DNA of 63,223 nt, taken from assembly GCA_013152085.1 (NCBI GenBank), contig JAADHC010000011.1, positions 1 through 63,223 on the forward strand. The letters run 5' to 3'. The notes under the pieces were generated by a model that had not been told where the DNA came from, made no database searches, and saw only the letters and a program-made list of their open reading frames with translations. The position numbers were made by a program, and so were the translations under genes. Positions 15,460 through 25,604 of the stretch are shown piece by piece (within the stretch, counting starts at the first letter, position 1; each line of letters starts with the position of its first letter). Source of the DNA: Chlorobiota bacterium (GTDB lineage Bacteria > Bacteroidota > Bacteroidia > Bacteroidales > VadinHA17).

Positions 15460-17601
15460 TTAAATCGCCACCATGAAAGCTCCCCGTTGTTTTACATCAT
15501 AAACATTAATTCCTGCCTCCCTGCAAATGCGGTTGATATGTCTTGCTGCATATCCGGGAACAGTTGCATCGAGGATTACATTACGGCACGAAATACAATC
15601 CAGAAGTGCGGGAAGATTCCACCACCGGTTATTTGAAAAAACCACGTAATTCAACTCTGGGCATTCATTCAAATGTCGTAAAAGCGGAGGACGGCAACTA
15701 TCAAAAAAATAACCTTTTATATCAGCAATACAGAAAAATCCTTTTTTAATAAAAAACCCATCCGGTAACCCGGCAGGAAAAGATTGCAGAGTGAACGTAA
15801 ACCAGTCCGTTATAAAAAACGATTTCCCCGTCTGGGCAGATAAGCCAAGATAATACGACATTTCCGCGTCAGATAATCTGGGAGATGAAAGGTCAAAAAT
15901 CACTGATTTATTACCCCCGGTAAAGCCAATTACAGACTTTCGGGGGATATTGAACACCGTGAAATATCTGGTCGGGGAAGAAAGATCAGTCAATATGATA
16001 ACGGCCATACCCAGAAGTGCCCCCTGAACGATCAGGAAAGAAAGAGCCCTGCGGTATATCAGGAAAAGGAAAGCAGATGCAATCAAACCATATAAAAAAA
16101 GCACCATCAAGGGTTGTGGGTATAACCCTGGTATTACAGATACCGGAAGGGTTTGAATAAGTGTAACGGATTTCAGCAGCAGGCTGATAAGGAATTTTAA
16201 TACGGTTGTCATTATCCCTGCCAGCCCGGCAATCGGGATGGTAATGATCCAGAGGATAAATCCATAAATGATCAGGGTAACCAATGGAATGACCAGGAGG
16301 TTGGTAAAAACAAACCAAACCGGAAATTGGTGGAAATAAAATATGGACAATGGGGCTGTTCCGATCTGTGCTGCCAGTGAAACGGCAATCAATGACCAGA
16401 TCTTATCCCAGACGATAAACCCTGTTATTCCCCACATTCTTACCGGGTGATAAAAAATAATAATTCCGGTTACAGCAAGGTATGAAAGTTGAAATCCGGC
16501 CGAACGGATCAGAAAAGGATGAATGAGCAAGATCAGAAAAGCCGAAGATGCCAGGATATTCATGGAATTTGATTTTTGGCGGATCAGGTCGCCAAAAAGG
16601 AAAAATGAGAACATAGCAGAAGCCCGGACAACTGAAGGGGATAGCCCGGTGACCAGTGCGTAAGTCCAGATTACAAGTATAACCACAGTTATCCTCAATA
16701 TTCTTCCGTATTTGCTCCTTTCCAGGAAAGCCAGCAGGGTATAGAGGATATAATATAATATCCCTACGTGTAACCCTGAAATGGCAAGGACATGCATGGC
16801 TCCGCTTTGAGAGAACACCTGTTTTGTTTGCGGATCGAGAAGACTTCGTTCGCCTGCCATCAGGGCGGCAGCTACTGCCAGTTCCCGGTCATTAAAGCCG
16901 GATTCTTTCAGTTTTTCGACAATTGAATGTCTGATACCTGCAGCCAGTCCGGTAAGGGTAACCTGTTTTTCCCCTTTGACAATCCCCCATTGGTTTTTAT
17001 AGGCAAACACCTGTCCGTAAACACCCTGATCCAGCATAAATCTCCGGTAATTAAACTCTCCCGGATTGTGGTAATACGGAATAGATGTTATCCTGCTATT
17101 GATCCATATCCTTTGTCCCGGTATCAGACAGGACATATTATCCCCTTTATAAAGGTACAGTAATATGTATGCCTGAGCAGGTTTTTGAAATTTATCTTTC
17201 TCATGATATGTACTGACTTTAACCCGGCACCGGTATGTTTTTGTCCTTTCTACCGGAAAATCGGTTACTACACCTTCAATAAAATCGGCCTGTAACAGGT
17301 GCTGGTTCTTTTGCCGTACCTGCTTTGCCGCTTCTGTTCTCAAAATCCCTCCTGCAACAAAGAGCAGGAACAGGAAGAAACCCGAAATCCAGTTATACTT
17401 ATATCGGGAAGATGGTGGAAGAAATGAAAAACCGGCCAGAATAAACAGGATTACTATAATTGCAAAGAGCAAAATCCACCAGGGAATCGAAAATGATACG
17501 GCGATAACGATCCCTGTTACAAACGGAATGATCAGTCTTAACATTGGAATTTCAGCAGGTTTCATGGAAGGGTATCTTGAATTTACCAAACTGAACATCA
17601 T
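15460..17601 (-). CDS. comEC: ComEC/Rec2 family DNA-uptake channel protein
   Basis: This 713-residue polytopic protein has an N-terminal DUF4131-type region with membrane segments (about 25-70) and an OB-like part. The Competence domain core VLAISGLHVGILYYILY is near residue 270, and multiple membrane segments run to about 520. The remaining 190 residues resemble a shortened, motif-poor form of the metallo-beta-lactamase-like domain; I see no HxHxDH, so nuclease activity is doubtful in this copy (as in many Bacteroidota). ComEC moves single-stranded DNA across the inner membrane in natural transformation. The start could also be the ATG at 17565. No other competence genes are nearby. Confidence 0.88.
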   Translation of the reverse strand: MMFSLVNSRYPSMKPAEIPMLRLIIPFVTGIVIAVSFSIPWWILLFAIIVILFILAGFSFLPPSSRYKYNWISGFFLFLLFVAGGILRTEAAKQVRQKNQHLLQADFIEGVVTDFPVERTKTYRCRVKVSTYHEKDKFQKPAQAYILLYLYKGDNMSCLIPGQRIWINSRITSIPYYHNPGEFNYRRFMLDQGVYGQVFAYKNQWGIVKGEKQVTLTGLAAGIRHSIVEKLKESGFNDRELAVAAALMAGERSLLDPQTKQVFSQSGAMHVLAISGLHVGILYYILYTLLAFLERSKYGRILRITVVILVIWTYALVTGLSPSVVRASAMFSFFLFGDLIRQKSNSMNILASSAFLILLIHPFLIRSAGFQLSYLAVTGIIIFYHPVRMWGITGFIVWDKIWSLIAVSLAAQIGTAPLSIFYFHQFPVWFVFTNLLVIPLVTLIIYGFILWIITIPIAGLAGIMTTVLKFLISLLLKSVTLIQTLPVSVIPGLYPQPLMVLFLYGLIASAFLFLIYRRALSFLIVQGALLGMAVIILTDLSSPTRYFTVFNIPRKSVIGFTGGNKSVIFDLSSPRLSDAEMSYYLGLSAQTGKSFFITDWFTFTLQSFPAGLPDGFFIKKGFFCIADIKGYFFDSCRPPLLRHLNECPELNYVVFSNNRWWNLPALLDCISCRNVILDATVPGYAARHINRICREAGINVYDVKQRGAFMVAI

Positions 17602-17739
17602 AAAGTTAGCAAAGTCAACGCATAAGGCAAAATGATTCTGTAAGCTTTATGAAGATAATCCATGGTTTCACTTTGGAATTCGCGTAAACTTCACTAATTT
17701 TAAATGCGTTTGAAATCAATCATTTTAAAACAAAATCCG

Positions 17740-18753
17740 ATGTCAGATTTAACCACGAAATACCTGGGGCTGGAACTTAAAAACCCGGTTATTGCAGGTG
17801 CATCCAATATGATTACCGACCTGAATATTGTCAGGGATCTTGAAAAAGCCGGGGTTGCAGCTATTGTCTACAAATCATTATTTGAAGAACAAATTCAGCT
17901 TGAAACGCTGCAGCTGGACCAGGACCTTGAGGCGTACAATGAAATACATGCAGAAATGACCTCACTTTTTCCTAAACTCCAGCATGCAGGACCGGAAGAG
18001 CACCTGCATCATCTGAAAGAGGTTAAAGAGAGTATAGATATTCCTGTTTTCGCCAGTCTGAATGCTGTTTTTGAGCCTACGTGGTTAGAATACGCAAAGA
18101 AACTTCAGGAAACAGGTATTGACGGTTTGGAGATTAATTTTTATGCCGTTCCCAAGGATCCGAATAAAGACGAGCAGAAAATTGTCGAAGAGCAGGTTAA
18201 TATACTTAAAAAGATCAAACAACATATCAAAATCCCGGTTGCTGTTAAGCTCAGTCCTTTTTATACCAATGCACTGAAAGTAATCCATGCTATGGCCGAT
18301 ACCGGTGTGGATGGTTTTGTACTTTTTAACCGCCTGTTTCAGCCTGACATTAACATTGATACGGAAACACTGCATTTCCCTTACAATCTTAGCCATCCTC
18401 AGGAAAACAGGCTTGCCCTGCGCTTTGCCGGGTTGCTTTATGGAGAAACCAATGCCAGCATTTGTGCAAATGGTGGTATTTTCGAAGGGAATGATGTAAT
18501 CAAGATGATCCTTGCCGGGGCTGATGCAGTGCAGGTTGTCAGCACACTATATAAGAACAAACCCGGATATGTGGCAACTATCCTTAAAGATGTTTCCGGC
18601 TGGATGGAAAAGAAAGGATATAATCAACTGGAAGATTTCAGAGGAAAACTTTCACGTAAGCATGTTAAAGATCCTTACGCATACAAACGTGCTCAATACG
18701 TAGATATCCTGATGAATGCCCAGGAAATGGAAAAAATATTTCCGGTACACTAA
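17740..18753 (+). CDS. Dihydroorotate dehydrogenase-like FMN protein
   Basis: This roughly 337-residue TIM-barrel protein starts MSDLTTKYLGLELKNPV and has the FMN-phosphate-binding end ICANGGIFEGNDV plus A-G-A-D-A-V-Q-V-V-S-T near 258-282, as in the PyrD family. The class-1 catalytic loop (N-x-S-C-P-N) is not present: the matching place reads EINFYAVPKDPNKDE, without the cysteine. It is therefore probably not the pyrimidine-pathway enzyme, but one of the PyrD-like proteins found across Bacteroidota whose substrate is not established. A frame extension to 17704 adds 12 unlikely residues. A bidirectional terminator follows at 18781. Confidence 0.8.
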   Translation: MSDLTTKYLGLELKNPVIAGASNMITDLNIVRDLEKAGVAAIVYKSLFEEQIQLETLQLDQDLEAYNEIHAEMTSLFPKLQHAGPEEHLHHLKEVKESIDIPVFASLNAVFEPTWLEYAKKLQETGIDGLEINFYAVPKDPNKDEQKIVEEQVNILKKIKQHIKIPVAVKLSPFYTNALKVIHAMADTGVDGFVLFNRLFQPDINIDTETLHFPYNLSHPQENRLALRFAGLLYGETNASICANGGIFEGNDVIKMILAGADAVQVVSTLYKNKPGYVATILKDVSGWMEKKGYNQLEDFRGKLSRKHVKDPYAYKRAQYVDILMNAQEMEKIFPVH

Positions 18754-18780
18754 TAGAATAATCTCACATTAATAATAAAA

Positions 18781-18800
18781 AAAACGGATCAATCCGTTTT
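18781..18800. terminator. Bidirectional intrinsic terminator
   Basis: AAAACGGA, loop TCAA, TCCGTTTT, with A-runs on the left and T-runs on the right. It sits between the convergent PyrD-like and def genes and can serve both strands. Confidence 0.8.
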
Positions 18801-18801
18801 T

Positions 18802-19380
18802 TTATTTCTGTCGCTGAAGCACGCGTTGGTTAGGCAATATCGTTTTATAGCTGACTTCAAATTTCCCTTTGCTTATCGCAATTAGTTTCTTGGCAATGAT
18901 TTTTTTCCGCAACGGAGAGACGAGATCGGTAAACAAGATCCCGTCGAGGTGATCATATTCATGCTGGATAATCCTGGCAGCTATTCCTTCGTATGTTTCC
19001 GAATAACGTTTAAATTCGGGATCGAAGTAAGATATTTTTATTTTCTCCGGCCGGTTTACATCTTCGCGGATATTCGGGATACTCAGACAACCCTCATTAA
19101 AGGTCACCACATCACCGAATCTTTTTTCAATTACGGGGTTGATGAATACTTTTCTGAAATTTTCAAGTGCCGGTTCGTCTTCTGCAAACGGAGATGCATC
19201 CACCACGATAATCCGTTGGGACAGTCCTACCTGAGGAGCAGCAAGTCCTACACCATCCGAAGAGTGCATCGTTTCAAAAAGGTTATTTACGAGCACATCC
19301 AGGTCAGGGAAATCTTTCTTAACCGGTATTGCCTTTTTACGTAAGACAGTGTGCCCATATACAGCAACAGGATAAATCAT
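18802..19380 (-). CDS. def: Peptide deformylase
   Basis: This 192-residue enzyme removes the formyl group from the N-terminal methionine of new proteins. All three family motifs are intact: GVGLAAPQVG (residues 43-52), EGCLSIP with metal ligand C98, and QHEYDHLDG with H140, E141 and H144. Its start overlaps the stop of ruvX by four bases, so ruvX-def is one unit. The C-terminal K/R-rich tail after 160 is usual in Bacteroidota. Confidence 0.95.
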   Translation of the reverse strand: MIYPVAVYGHTVLRKKAIPVKKDFPDLDVLVNNLFETMHSSDGVGLAAPQVGLSQRIIVVDASPFAEDEPALENFRKVFINPVIEKRFGDVVTFNEGCLSIPNIREDVNRPEKIKISYFDPEFKRYSETYEGIAARIIQHEYDHLDGILFTDLVSPLRKKIIAKKLIAISKGKFEVSYKTILPNQRVLQRQK

Positions 19381-19799
19381 TTTTCACGTTCCTTTTTCAA
19401 CATAAAAGATTGTAAGATTAATGTGGCACTGATTTTATCAACCATCATTTTATCAGCCCTTTGTTTCTTTTTCATTCCACCTTCAATCATTGCCTGATGA
19501 GCCATACGGGATGTGAACCGTTCATCTTCCAGGATAATCTGTTTTTCAGGGAATTTCTTCCTGAGTTGCTTAATAAACGGGTTGATCCATCGAAGTGCTT
19601 CAGAGGGCTGATTATTCATCTGGACAGGATATCCTACAACAAAAAGATCTATTTCCTCTTTTTGCACATAATCATCCAGAAATATCCAAAAATCTTTGAC
19701 AAGCACTGTCTTCAGTCCCTGAGCAATAATTTTCCCCGGATCTGAAACTGCAATACCAATTCTTTTTCTTCCGTAATCCAGTGCAAGTATTCTGCCCAC
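19377..19799 (-). CDS. ruvX: Putative pre-16S rRNA nuclease / Holliday junction resolvase (YqgF/RuvX)
   Basis: This 140-residue RNase H-like protein has LALDYGRKRIGIAVSDP at residues 4-20 with the first catalytic Asp, VGYPVQMNNQPSE in the middle, L-E-D-E-R-F-T-S with the conserved glutamate near 92, and a C-terminal DKISATLILQSF with the last Asp. YqgF family members process the 5' end of 16S rRNA and were first named resolvases. Four-base overlap with def. Confidence 0.9.
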   Translation of the reverse strand: MGRILALDYGRKRIGIAVSDPGKIIAQGLKTVLVKDFWIFLDDYVQKEEIDLFVVGYPVQMNNQPSEALRWINPFIKQLRKKFPEKQIILEDERFTSRMAHQAMIEGGMKKKQRADKMMVDKISATLILQSFMLKKEREK

Positions 19800-19892
19800 A
19801 GAAATCTTTATTTAAAATGATTTTAAATTACAAAAGTAACCTATTTTCTCCAGTCGGGGAAATTGGCCTGCGTTAAAACCGCCATCTGTAAG

Positions 19893-19927
19893 TAAAAAAA
19901 ACCGGGTAAATAAAACCCGGCTTTTTT
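19893..19927. terminator. Intrinsic terminator after nifJ
   Basis: CCGGGT (19902-19907), a short AT loop, ACCCGG (19915-19920), with an A-run on the left and TTTTTT on the right. On the minus strand it lies about 25 bases after the nifJ stop and has the expected U-tract. Confidence 0.8.
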
Positions 19928-19949
19928 ATTAACTAAAAACAGCCTACTA

Positions 19950-22900
19950 TTAATTTTCGTTTTGTTCTTTTGACTTATACTCCATGGAAGCCATCCGTTT
20001 ATAGTAATTATACCTCCATTTGGCATCCTCCAGAGCCTGTGCAAACAGGCGGATTGCTTCTTTCGGGAATGATTTCTGCAGCGAAGTGAAACGGACTTCC
20101 CCATTCAGGTAATCATCAAATTTACTCCAATCGGGTTCTTTCGAATCGAGAATAAACGGATTTTTTCCTTCATTTTCAAGGGCCGGGTTATACCTGTATA
20201 ATGGCCATACGCCTGCTTCCACGAGCAGCTTTTCTTCGTCCTGTGTTTTTGCCATACCGCGACGCAGGCCATGGTTGATACAAGGTGAATAGGCTATGAT
20301 CATGGATGGTCCGGGATGTGCTTCAGCTTCTCTGACGGCTTTTAACAACTGGCTGTTGCTGGCTCCCATGGCAACATGAGCCACATAAACGTATCCATAG
20401 GTCATGGCCATAGCGCCCAGTTCTTTTTTTCTTACTTTCTTCCCGCTGGTAGCAAATTTGGCTACGGCACCGGTGGGTGAAGCTTTGGAAGCCTGGCCGC
20501 CGGTATTGGAATACACTTCAGTATCCAATACCAGGACGTTGATATCTTCACCGGAAGCAAGGACATGATCCAGTCCTCCATAGCCAATGTCATAAGCCCA
20601 TCCGTCACCTCCGACGACCCAAACAGATCTTTTTACCAGGTAATCTTTCAGGGCAAGGATTTCTTTAGCCAGCGGATCCTTTTCTTTCTCAAGCTGTTTC
20701 ACCACTTTTTCAGATACGGTAACCGACCCGGAACTATTATCCTTATTTTCGAGCCATTCCTGAAATGCTACTTTAGCAGCATCCGAAATATTGCCATTCA
20801 AACCCTCCTGCATCATTTGAGCGATTCTGTCTCTGATATGACGTACGCCAACAGCCATTCCAAGTCCATATTCGGCATTGTCTTCAAACAAGGAATTTGC
20901 CCAGGCAGGTCCTTTACCATCCTTATCGATAGTATAAGGTGTGGAAGGTGCCGAACCGCCATAAATAGAAGAGCATCCGGTGGCATTGGCAATCATCATC
21001 CTATCCCCGTACAATTGAGTAACGAGCTTAATATAAGGTGTTTCTCCACAACCTGCACAGGCACCTGAGAACTCAAACAGCGGTTGTGCAAACTGTGAAT
21101 TCTTAACTGTTTTTTCCTTCTCAACGACGGTATCCTTATAGTCCACTTTTTCATCCAGGTAATTCCAGTTTTCATCTTCACCCAGTTGTGATTCCAGTGA
21201 TTTCATCACCAGGGATTTTTCTTTCGACGGGCAAACATCCACGCAATTACCACATCCCGTACAATCCAGGGGACTCACCTGTATTCTGTATTTATATGTT
21301 TTTGTTGCGCCAACACCTGTCAACACCTTCATACCGTCCGGGGCATTTTCTACTTCTTCGTCTGTAAGCAGGAACGGCCGGATAGCAGCATGCGGGCAAA
21401 CATACGAACAGATATTACATTGGATACAATTTTCAGCAATCCATTCAGGGACATCAACAGCCACACCTCTTTTTTCATACTTTGTCGTACCCGGAGGAAA
21501 AGTTCCGTCTTCCCTGCCCACAAATACACTTACCGGAAGGTCATCCCCTTCAAGGCTGTTAATCGGAATGGCCACATTTTTAATAAAGTCCGGAAGTTTA
21601 CTTTGATTATCTTTATCTTCCGGGACCGTTATGTTTTTCCATTCTTTCGGCACCGTAACTTCGATTACCTCACCACCTCTTTCCACAGCAGCAAAGTTCA
21701 TATTGACAATTTCCTCACCCTTACGGCCATAAGATTTTACAATGGCTTTTTTCATCTGATCAACAGCAAGGTCATAGGGAATCACATTGGAAACTTTAAA
21801 GAAGGCTGATTGCATAATGGTATTTGTACGTGTCCCCAATCCTAATTCTCTGGCTATTTCCGTTGCATTGATCAAATAGAATTTTATATCATTATCAGCC
21901 ATAAACTTTTTCATTTTGTCCGGTAACCTGTTTTTGGTTTCTTCCACATCCCATATACTATTCATAAGAAAAGTCCCGCCTTTTTTCATCCCGCGAAGCA
22001 TATCATACTTATAGATATAGCTGGGCACATGACAGGCAACAAAATCAGGCGTATTTACCAGATAGGTAGACCGGATAGGATGATTACCAAAACGGAGGTG
22101 AGATGTGGTAATCCCACCTGATTTTTTCGAATCGTAGGCAAAATACGCCTGGCAATATTTATCCGTAGCTTCACCGATAATCTTAATGGAGTTTTTATTG
22201 GCACCGACTGTTCCATCAGAACCCAGGCCATAAAATTTCCCTTCGAAGGTACCCTCGGGAGTTACATTAATTTCAGGGCCTAAAGGAAGCGAGGTAAAAG
22301 TAACATCATCGATAATTCCAACCGTAAAGTGATTCTTCGGTTCTTTCATTTTCAGATTAGCATAAACAGCAACAATCTGCGCCGGGGTGGTATCCTTCGA
22401 GCTCAGACCATATCTGCCACCATAAATTTCCGGATGACTTTCATGATCATAGTAAACTGCTTTAATATCAAGATACAAAGGCTCTCCGGTGGCGCCCGGT
22501 TCTTTTGTCCTGTCAAGGACAGCAATCCGTTTAACGGTATCCGGAATAACTTTGAAGAAATATTTTAAAGAGAAAGGCCTGTAAAGATGAACGGCTACCA
22601 GGCCAACTTTCTCACCGTGTTGCAATTTATGATCAATGACCTCACGAATCGTATCCGTCACCGATCCCATGGCGATAATGACATGTTCGGCATCGGGAGC
22701 ACCATAATAAGTAAAGGGATGATAATCACGTCCTGTAATTTTGTTGATTTCCTGCATATACTCCTCCACCACATCATCCACATGGGTATAGAATGGATTT
22801 ACAGATTCCTTGGCCTGGAAAAAGATATCCGGATTCTGTGCTGTACCTCTGGTAACCGGATGATTCGGACTCAGTGCCCGGTCACGGAATGCCTGTATAG

Positions 22901-23501
22901 CCTCCATATCAACAAGATCTTTTAATTGATCCGTTTCAAGGATTTCGACTTTCTGGATTTCGTGAGAAGAACGGAAACCATCAAAAAAGTGCAGAAAAGG
23001 TATTCTGGTTTTAATGGCGGAAAGGTGAGCGACAGCAGCCAGATCCATAATTTCCTGGATACTACCCGATGCCAGGAGGGCAAATCCGGTTTGACGGGTG
23101 GCATAAATATCACTGTGATCACCAAAAATAGACAAGGCATGTGCAGCAACCGAACGTGCACTCACGTGGAAAACACCGGGAAGCAGTTCACCGGCAATTT
23201 TATACATATTGGGAATCATAAGCAAAAGGCCCTGGGAAGCTGTAAACGTGGAAGTAAGTACACCAGCCTGCAGAGAACCGTGTACAGCCCCGGATGCACC
23301 TCCTTCTGACTGCATTTCTACGACTTTTACTTCCTGTCCAAAAATATTTTTTCTGCCATAGGCCGCCCACTCATCAATATTCTCAGCCATATTCGATGAT
23401 GGGGTAATGGGATAAATGGCAGCTACTTCACTAAACATATATGCAATATGCGATGCTGCATAGTTACCATCACAGGTGATAAATCTTTTATCCTTTGTCA
23501 T
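19950..23501 (-). CDS. nifJ: Pyruvate:ferredoxin (flavodoxin) oxidoreductase
   Basis: This 1183-residue enzyme is a single-chain pyruvate oxidoreductase that converts pyruvate and CoA to acetyl-CoA and CO2 while reducing ferredoxin. Domain I has the pyruvate-side phrase YPITPSSNMAE near 34-44. Two [4Fe-4S] motifs, CIQCNICSYVCPH near 692 and CTGCGNCVDVCP near 745, form the ferredoxin-like domain. The C-terminal thiamine-diphosphate domain has FSGACAGCGETPY near 815 and GGDGWAYDIGYGG near 960 with N-T-G-G-Q downstream. The length is typical. The oxygen-sensitive enzyme supports an anaerobic or microaerobic life style. The gene stands alone between its own terminator and that of rho. Confidence 0.96.
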   Translation of the reverse strand: MTKDKRFITCDGNYAASHIAYMFSEVAAIYPITPSSNMAENIDEWAAYGRKNIFGQEVKVVEMQSEGGASGAVHGSLQAGVLTSTFTASQGLLLMIPNMYKIAGELLPGVFHVSARSVAAHALSIFGDHSDIYATRQTGFALLASGSIQEIMDLAAVAHLSAIKTRIPFLHFFDGFRSSHEIQKVEILETDQLKDLVDMEAIQAFRDRALSPNHPVTRGTAQNPDIFFQAKESVNPFYTHVDDVVEEYMQEINKITGRDYHPFTYYGAPDAEHVIIAMGSVTDTIREVIDHKLQHGEKVGLVAVHLYRPFSLKYFFKVIPDTVKRIAVLDRTKEPGATGEPLYLDIKAVYYDHESHPEIYGGRYGLSSKDTTPAQIVAVYANLKMKEPKNHFTVGIIDDVTFTSLPLGPEINVTPEGTFEGKFYGLGSDGTVGANKNSIKIIGEATDKYCQAYFAYDSKKSGGITTSHLRFGNHPIRSTYLVNTPDFVACHVPSYIYKYDMLRGMKKGGTFLMNSIWDVEETKNRLPDKMKKFMADNDIKFYLINATEIARELGLGTRTNTIMQSAFFKVSNVIPYDLAVDQMKKAIVKSYGRKGEEIVNMNFAAVERGGEVIEVTVPKEWKNITVPEDKDNQSKLPDFIKNVAIPINSLEGDDLPVSVFVGREDGTFPPGTTKYEKRGVAVDVPEWIAENCIQCNICSYVCPHAAIRPFLLTDEEVENAPDGMKVLTGVGATKTYKYRIQVSPLDCTGCGNCVDVCPSKEKSLVMKSLESQLGEDENWNYLDEKVDYKDTVVEKEKTVKNSQFAQPLFEFSGACAGCGETPYIKLVTQLYGDRMMIANATGCSSIYGGSAPSTPYTIDKDGKGPAWANSLFEDNAEYGLGMAVGVRHIRDRIAQMMQEGLNGNISDAAKVAFQEWLENKDNSSGSVTVSEKVVKQLEKEKDPLAKEILALKDYLVKRSVWVVGGDGWAYDIGYGGLDHVLASGEDINVLVLDTEVYSNTGGQASKASPTGAVAKFATSGKKVRKKELGAMAMTYGYVYVAHVAMGASNSQLLKAVREAEAHPGPSMIIAYSPCINHGLRRGMAKTQDEEKLLVEAGVWPLYRYNPALENEGKNPFILDSKEPDWSKFDDYLNGEVRFTSLQKSFPKEAIRLFAQALEDAKWRYNYYKRMASMEYKSKEQNEN

Positions 23502-23560
23502 TTTTCATTGTATTTAGATAGAACATGTATTATTTATTGTATTCATATTAAAAAGAGATA

Positions 23561-23568
23561 CAAAAATA
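23561..23568 (-). promoter_or_regulatory. Candidate -7 element for nifJ
   Basis: On the minus strand TATTTTTG matches TAnnTTTG, about 60 bases before the nifJ start. No TTTG is seen at -33, so the assignment is tentative. Confidence 0.4.
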
Positions 23569-23605
23569 ATATGTTTCATGGACTTTCGATATGAATTTTA
23601 TCAGC

Positions 23606-23634
23606 AAAAAAAAGAGCGGATAAAAACCGCTCTT
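23606..23634 (-). terminator. Intrinsic terminator after rho
   Basis: AAGAGCGG (23612-23619), loop ATAAAAA, CCGCTCTT (23627-23634). On the minus strand the hairpin is followed by a run of eight U, 20 bases after the rho stop. Confidence 0.85.
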
Positions 23635-23653
23635 CATATCATTCAAAAACGCA

Positions 23654-25246
23654 TTAATCACTGTTCATCGAAATCAAAAACTCTTCATTTGATTCTGTTT
23701 GTAACATCCGGTCACGCAGAAATTCCATCGCTTCGACAGGGTTCATATCCGAAAGATAATTTCTCAATACCCAAACTTTATTCAGGATATTTTTATCAAG
23801 GAGCAGATCTTCACGGCGGGTACCCGATGCATTGATATCAACGGCAGGATAAATTCTCTTATTGGAAAGTTTCCTGTCAAGCTGAAGTTCCATATTACCG
23901 GTACCCTTGAATTCTTCGAAAATCACATCATCCATCTTCGATCCGGTTTCGGTAAGTGCCGTAGCAAGTATCGTAAGTGATCCGCCATTTTCGATATTAC
24001 GTGCAGCTCCGAAAAAGCGTTTCGGTTTGTGCAAGGCATTTGAATCAACACCGCCGGAAAGGATCCTCCCGGATGCGGGAGCAACCGTATTGAAGGCACG
24101 TGCAAGACGGGTAATCGAGTCAAGCAGGATGACCACATCATGACCACATTCCACAAGGCGTTTTGCTTTTTCAAGGACAATGTTGGCAACCCTTACATGC
24201 CTGTCAGCAGGTTCGTCAAAAGTAGAAGAAACCACTTCGGCATTTACATTACGTGCCATATCCGTAACTTCCTCGGGGCGTTCGTCGATAAGAAGGACGA
24301 TGAGATACACCTCCGGCTGATATTTGGCAATGGCATTGGCAACATCCTGCAACAAAACCGTTTTACCGGTCTTTGGCTGTGAAACGATTAATCCCCGTTG
24401 TCCTTTTCCAATAGGTGAAAATAAATCCAATACCCTTACGGATAAGCTACCTTCTCCACGGTCACAAATCTTAAACTTTTCATTCGGAAAAAGAGGTGTG
24501 AGATAATCAAAAGGTACCCGGTCTCTGATGAAATCAGGATCACGGCCATTGATCTCAAAAATTTTTATCAACGGAAAATACTTCTCCCCTTCCTTGGGAG
24601 GCCGGATTGTTCCCGTAATGGTATCACCGGTTTTCAAGCTAAAAAGTTTGATTTGGGATTGCGAGACATAAATGTCATCCGGAGAATTCAGGTAATTGTA
24701 ATCAGAAGATCTGAGGAATCCATATCCATCCTGCATAATCTCGAGAACCCCTGTGGCTCTCACGATACCTTCATAGTCATATTTCTCCGGGATTTTTTCT
24801 TCAGGTTGTTTGGGTTCCTGAGGAGCAGATACCTGAGATTGTGGTTTTTGCTCAATAGTTTCCGGTTTTCCGGAGGGTTTCTCAGTTTCTTTGCTATCTG
24901 ATTTACGGGAAGATCGTTTTCTAAAGGGTTTTTCAGGGGCCTTATTCTCTTCAATACCCGTTTTATCATTATCATGGAAAAGAAGGACAGGCGTATCCCT
25001 GGGGGGACCAGACTTAGATTTTGATGCTTCTTCATGTTGATTTCTCCTAACGTTCTTCGTAACATAAGAGGCCTTTCTTTGTCCTCCGTTACTTTTCTGT
25101 TCCGAAGCAAGGATTGCTTGCTGATCCAGGATCTTATAGATCAAATCCTGCTTTCGTAAAGACTCTACCCTTCTAATCTTCAAGTCTTTGGCAATCTGAC
25201 GCAAATCAGTAACCAACTTTTTGTTTAATTCCAGAATATCGTACAT
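23654..25246 (-). CDS. rho: Transcription termination factor Rho
   Basis: This 530-residue hexameric RNA helicase ends transcription of untranslated RNA. The N-terminal Rho_N (SAP-like) part contains [15 protein letters not shown] (about 26-40). A charged, low-complexity linker of roughly 110 residues (about 50-160) follows; it is rich in K, E, P and S and typical of Bacteroidota. The RNA-binding cold-shock-like domain has D-G-Y-G-F-L-R near 172. The ATPase core has [14 protein letters not shown] with the P-loop near 290 and [13 protein letters not shown] near 320. The R-loop and Q-loop region is intact. A single gene with its own terminator. Confidence 0.96.
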   Translation of the reverse strand: MYDILELNKKLVTDLRQIAKDLKIRRVESLRKQDLIYKILDQQAILASEQKSNGGQRKASYVTKNVRRNQHEEASKSKSGPPRDTPVLLFHDNDKTGIEENKAPEKPFRKRSSRKSDSKETEKPSGKPETIEQKPQSQVSAPQEPKQPEEKIPEKYDYEGIVRATGVLEIMQDGYGFLRSSDYNYLNSPDDIYVSQSQIKLFSLKTGDTITGTIRPPKEGEKYFPLIKIFEINGRDPDFIRDRVPFDYLTPLFPNEKFKICDRGEGSLSVRVLDLFSPIGKGQRGLIVSQPKTGKTVLLQDVANAIAKYQPEVYLIVLLIDERPEEVTDMARNVNAEVVSSTFDEPADRHVRVANIVLEKAKRLVECGHDVVILLDSITRLARAFNTVAPASGRILSGGVDSNALHKPKRFFGAARNIENGGSLTILATALTETGSKMDDVIFEEFKGTGNMELQLDRKLSNKRIYPAVDINASGTRREDLLLDKNILNKVWVLRNYLSDMNPVEAMEFLRDRMLQTESNEEFLISMNSD

Positions 25247-25604
25247 ATTTTATTGAATAGTATATGGTTATATAAAACTGAAGTCAGAAAAGATACAAAA
25301 TGCTCCAGTATTTATTAATAAATTCGGCGGAAGTGAAAGAAATCACAAGGAATTTTGCTGCAATATTACGGATTTCAGACAAAATCCACAAACTCCGGTA
25401 CACTTTTTTTATCCCAATTAAAGACAGCTCCTTGCGATGTATTGTTTATAAGGCATTTAAGGATTTATTTTTTTACATAAACAATAACATGACGTTGCAG
25501 AATACATTTTACTGCAAACCAGAAACTTTGAACCGGTCTGAATTTAGGAAATTTACTGTAACTCAATAGCATTTTCCCCGTAAAAGGTATCGATTGGCTT
25601 CATC
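25247..25604. other. Long AT-rich divergent promoter region between rho and the sigma gene
   Basis: These 358 bases separate divergent rho and the primary sigma gene and should hold both promoters. On the minus strand TATCTTTT (around 25285-25292) is a near match to -7 for rho. I see no short gene, RNA hairpin or clear sigma-gene promoter. Confidence 0.4.
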
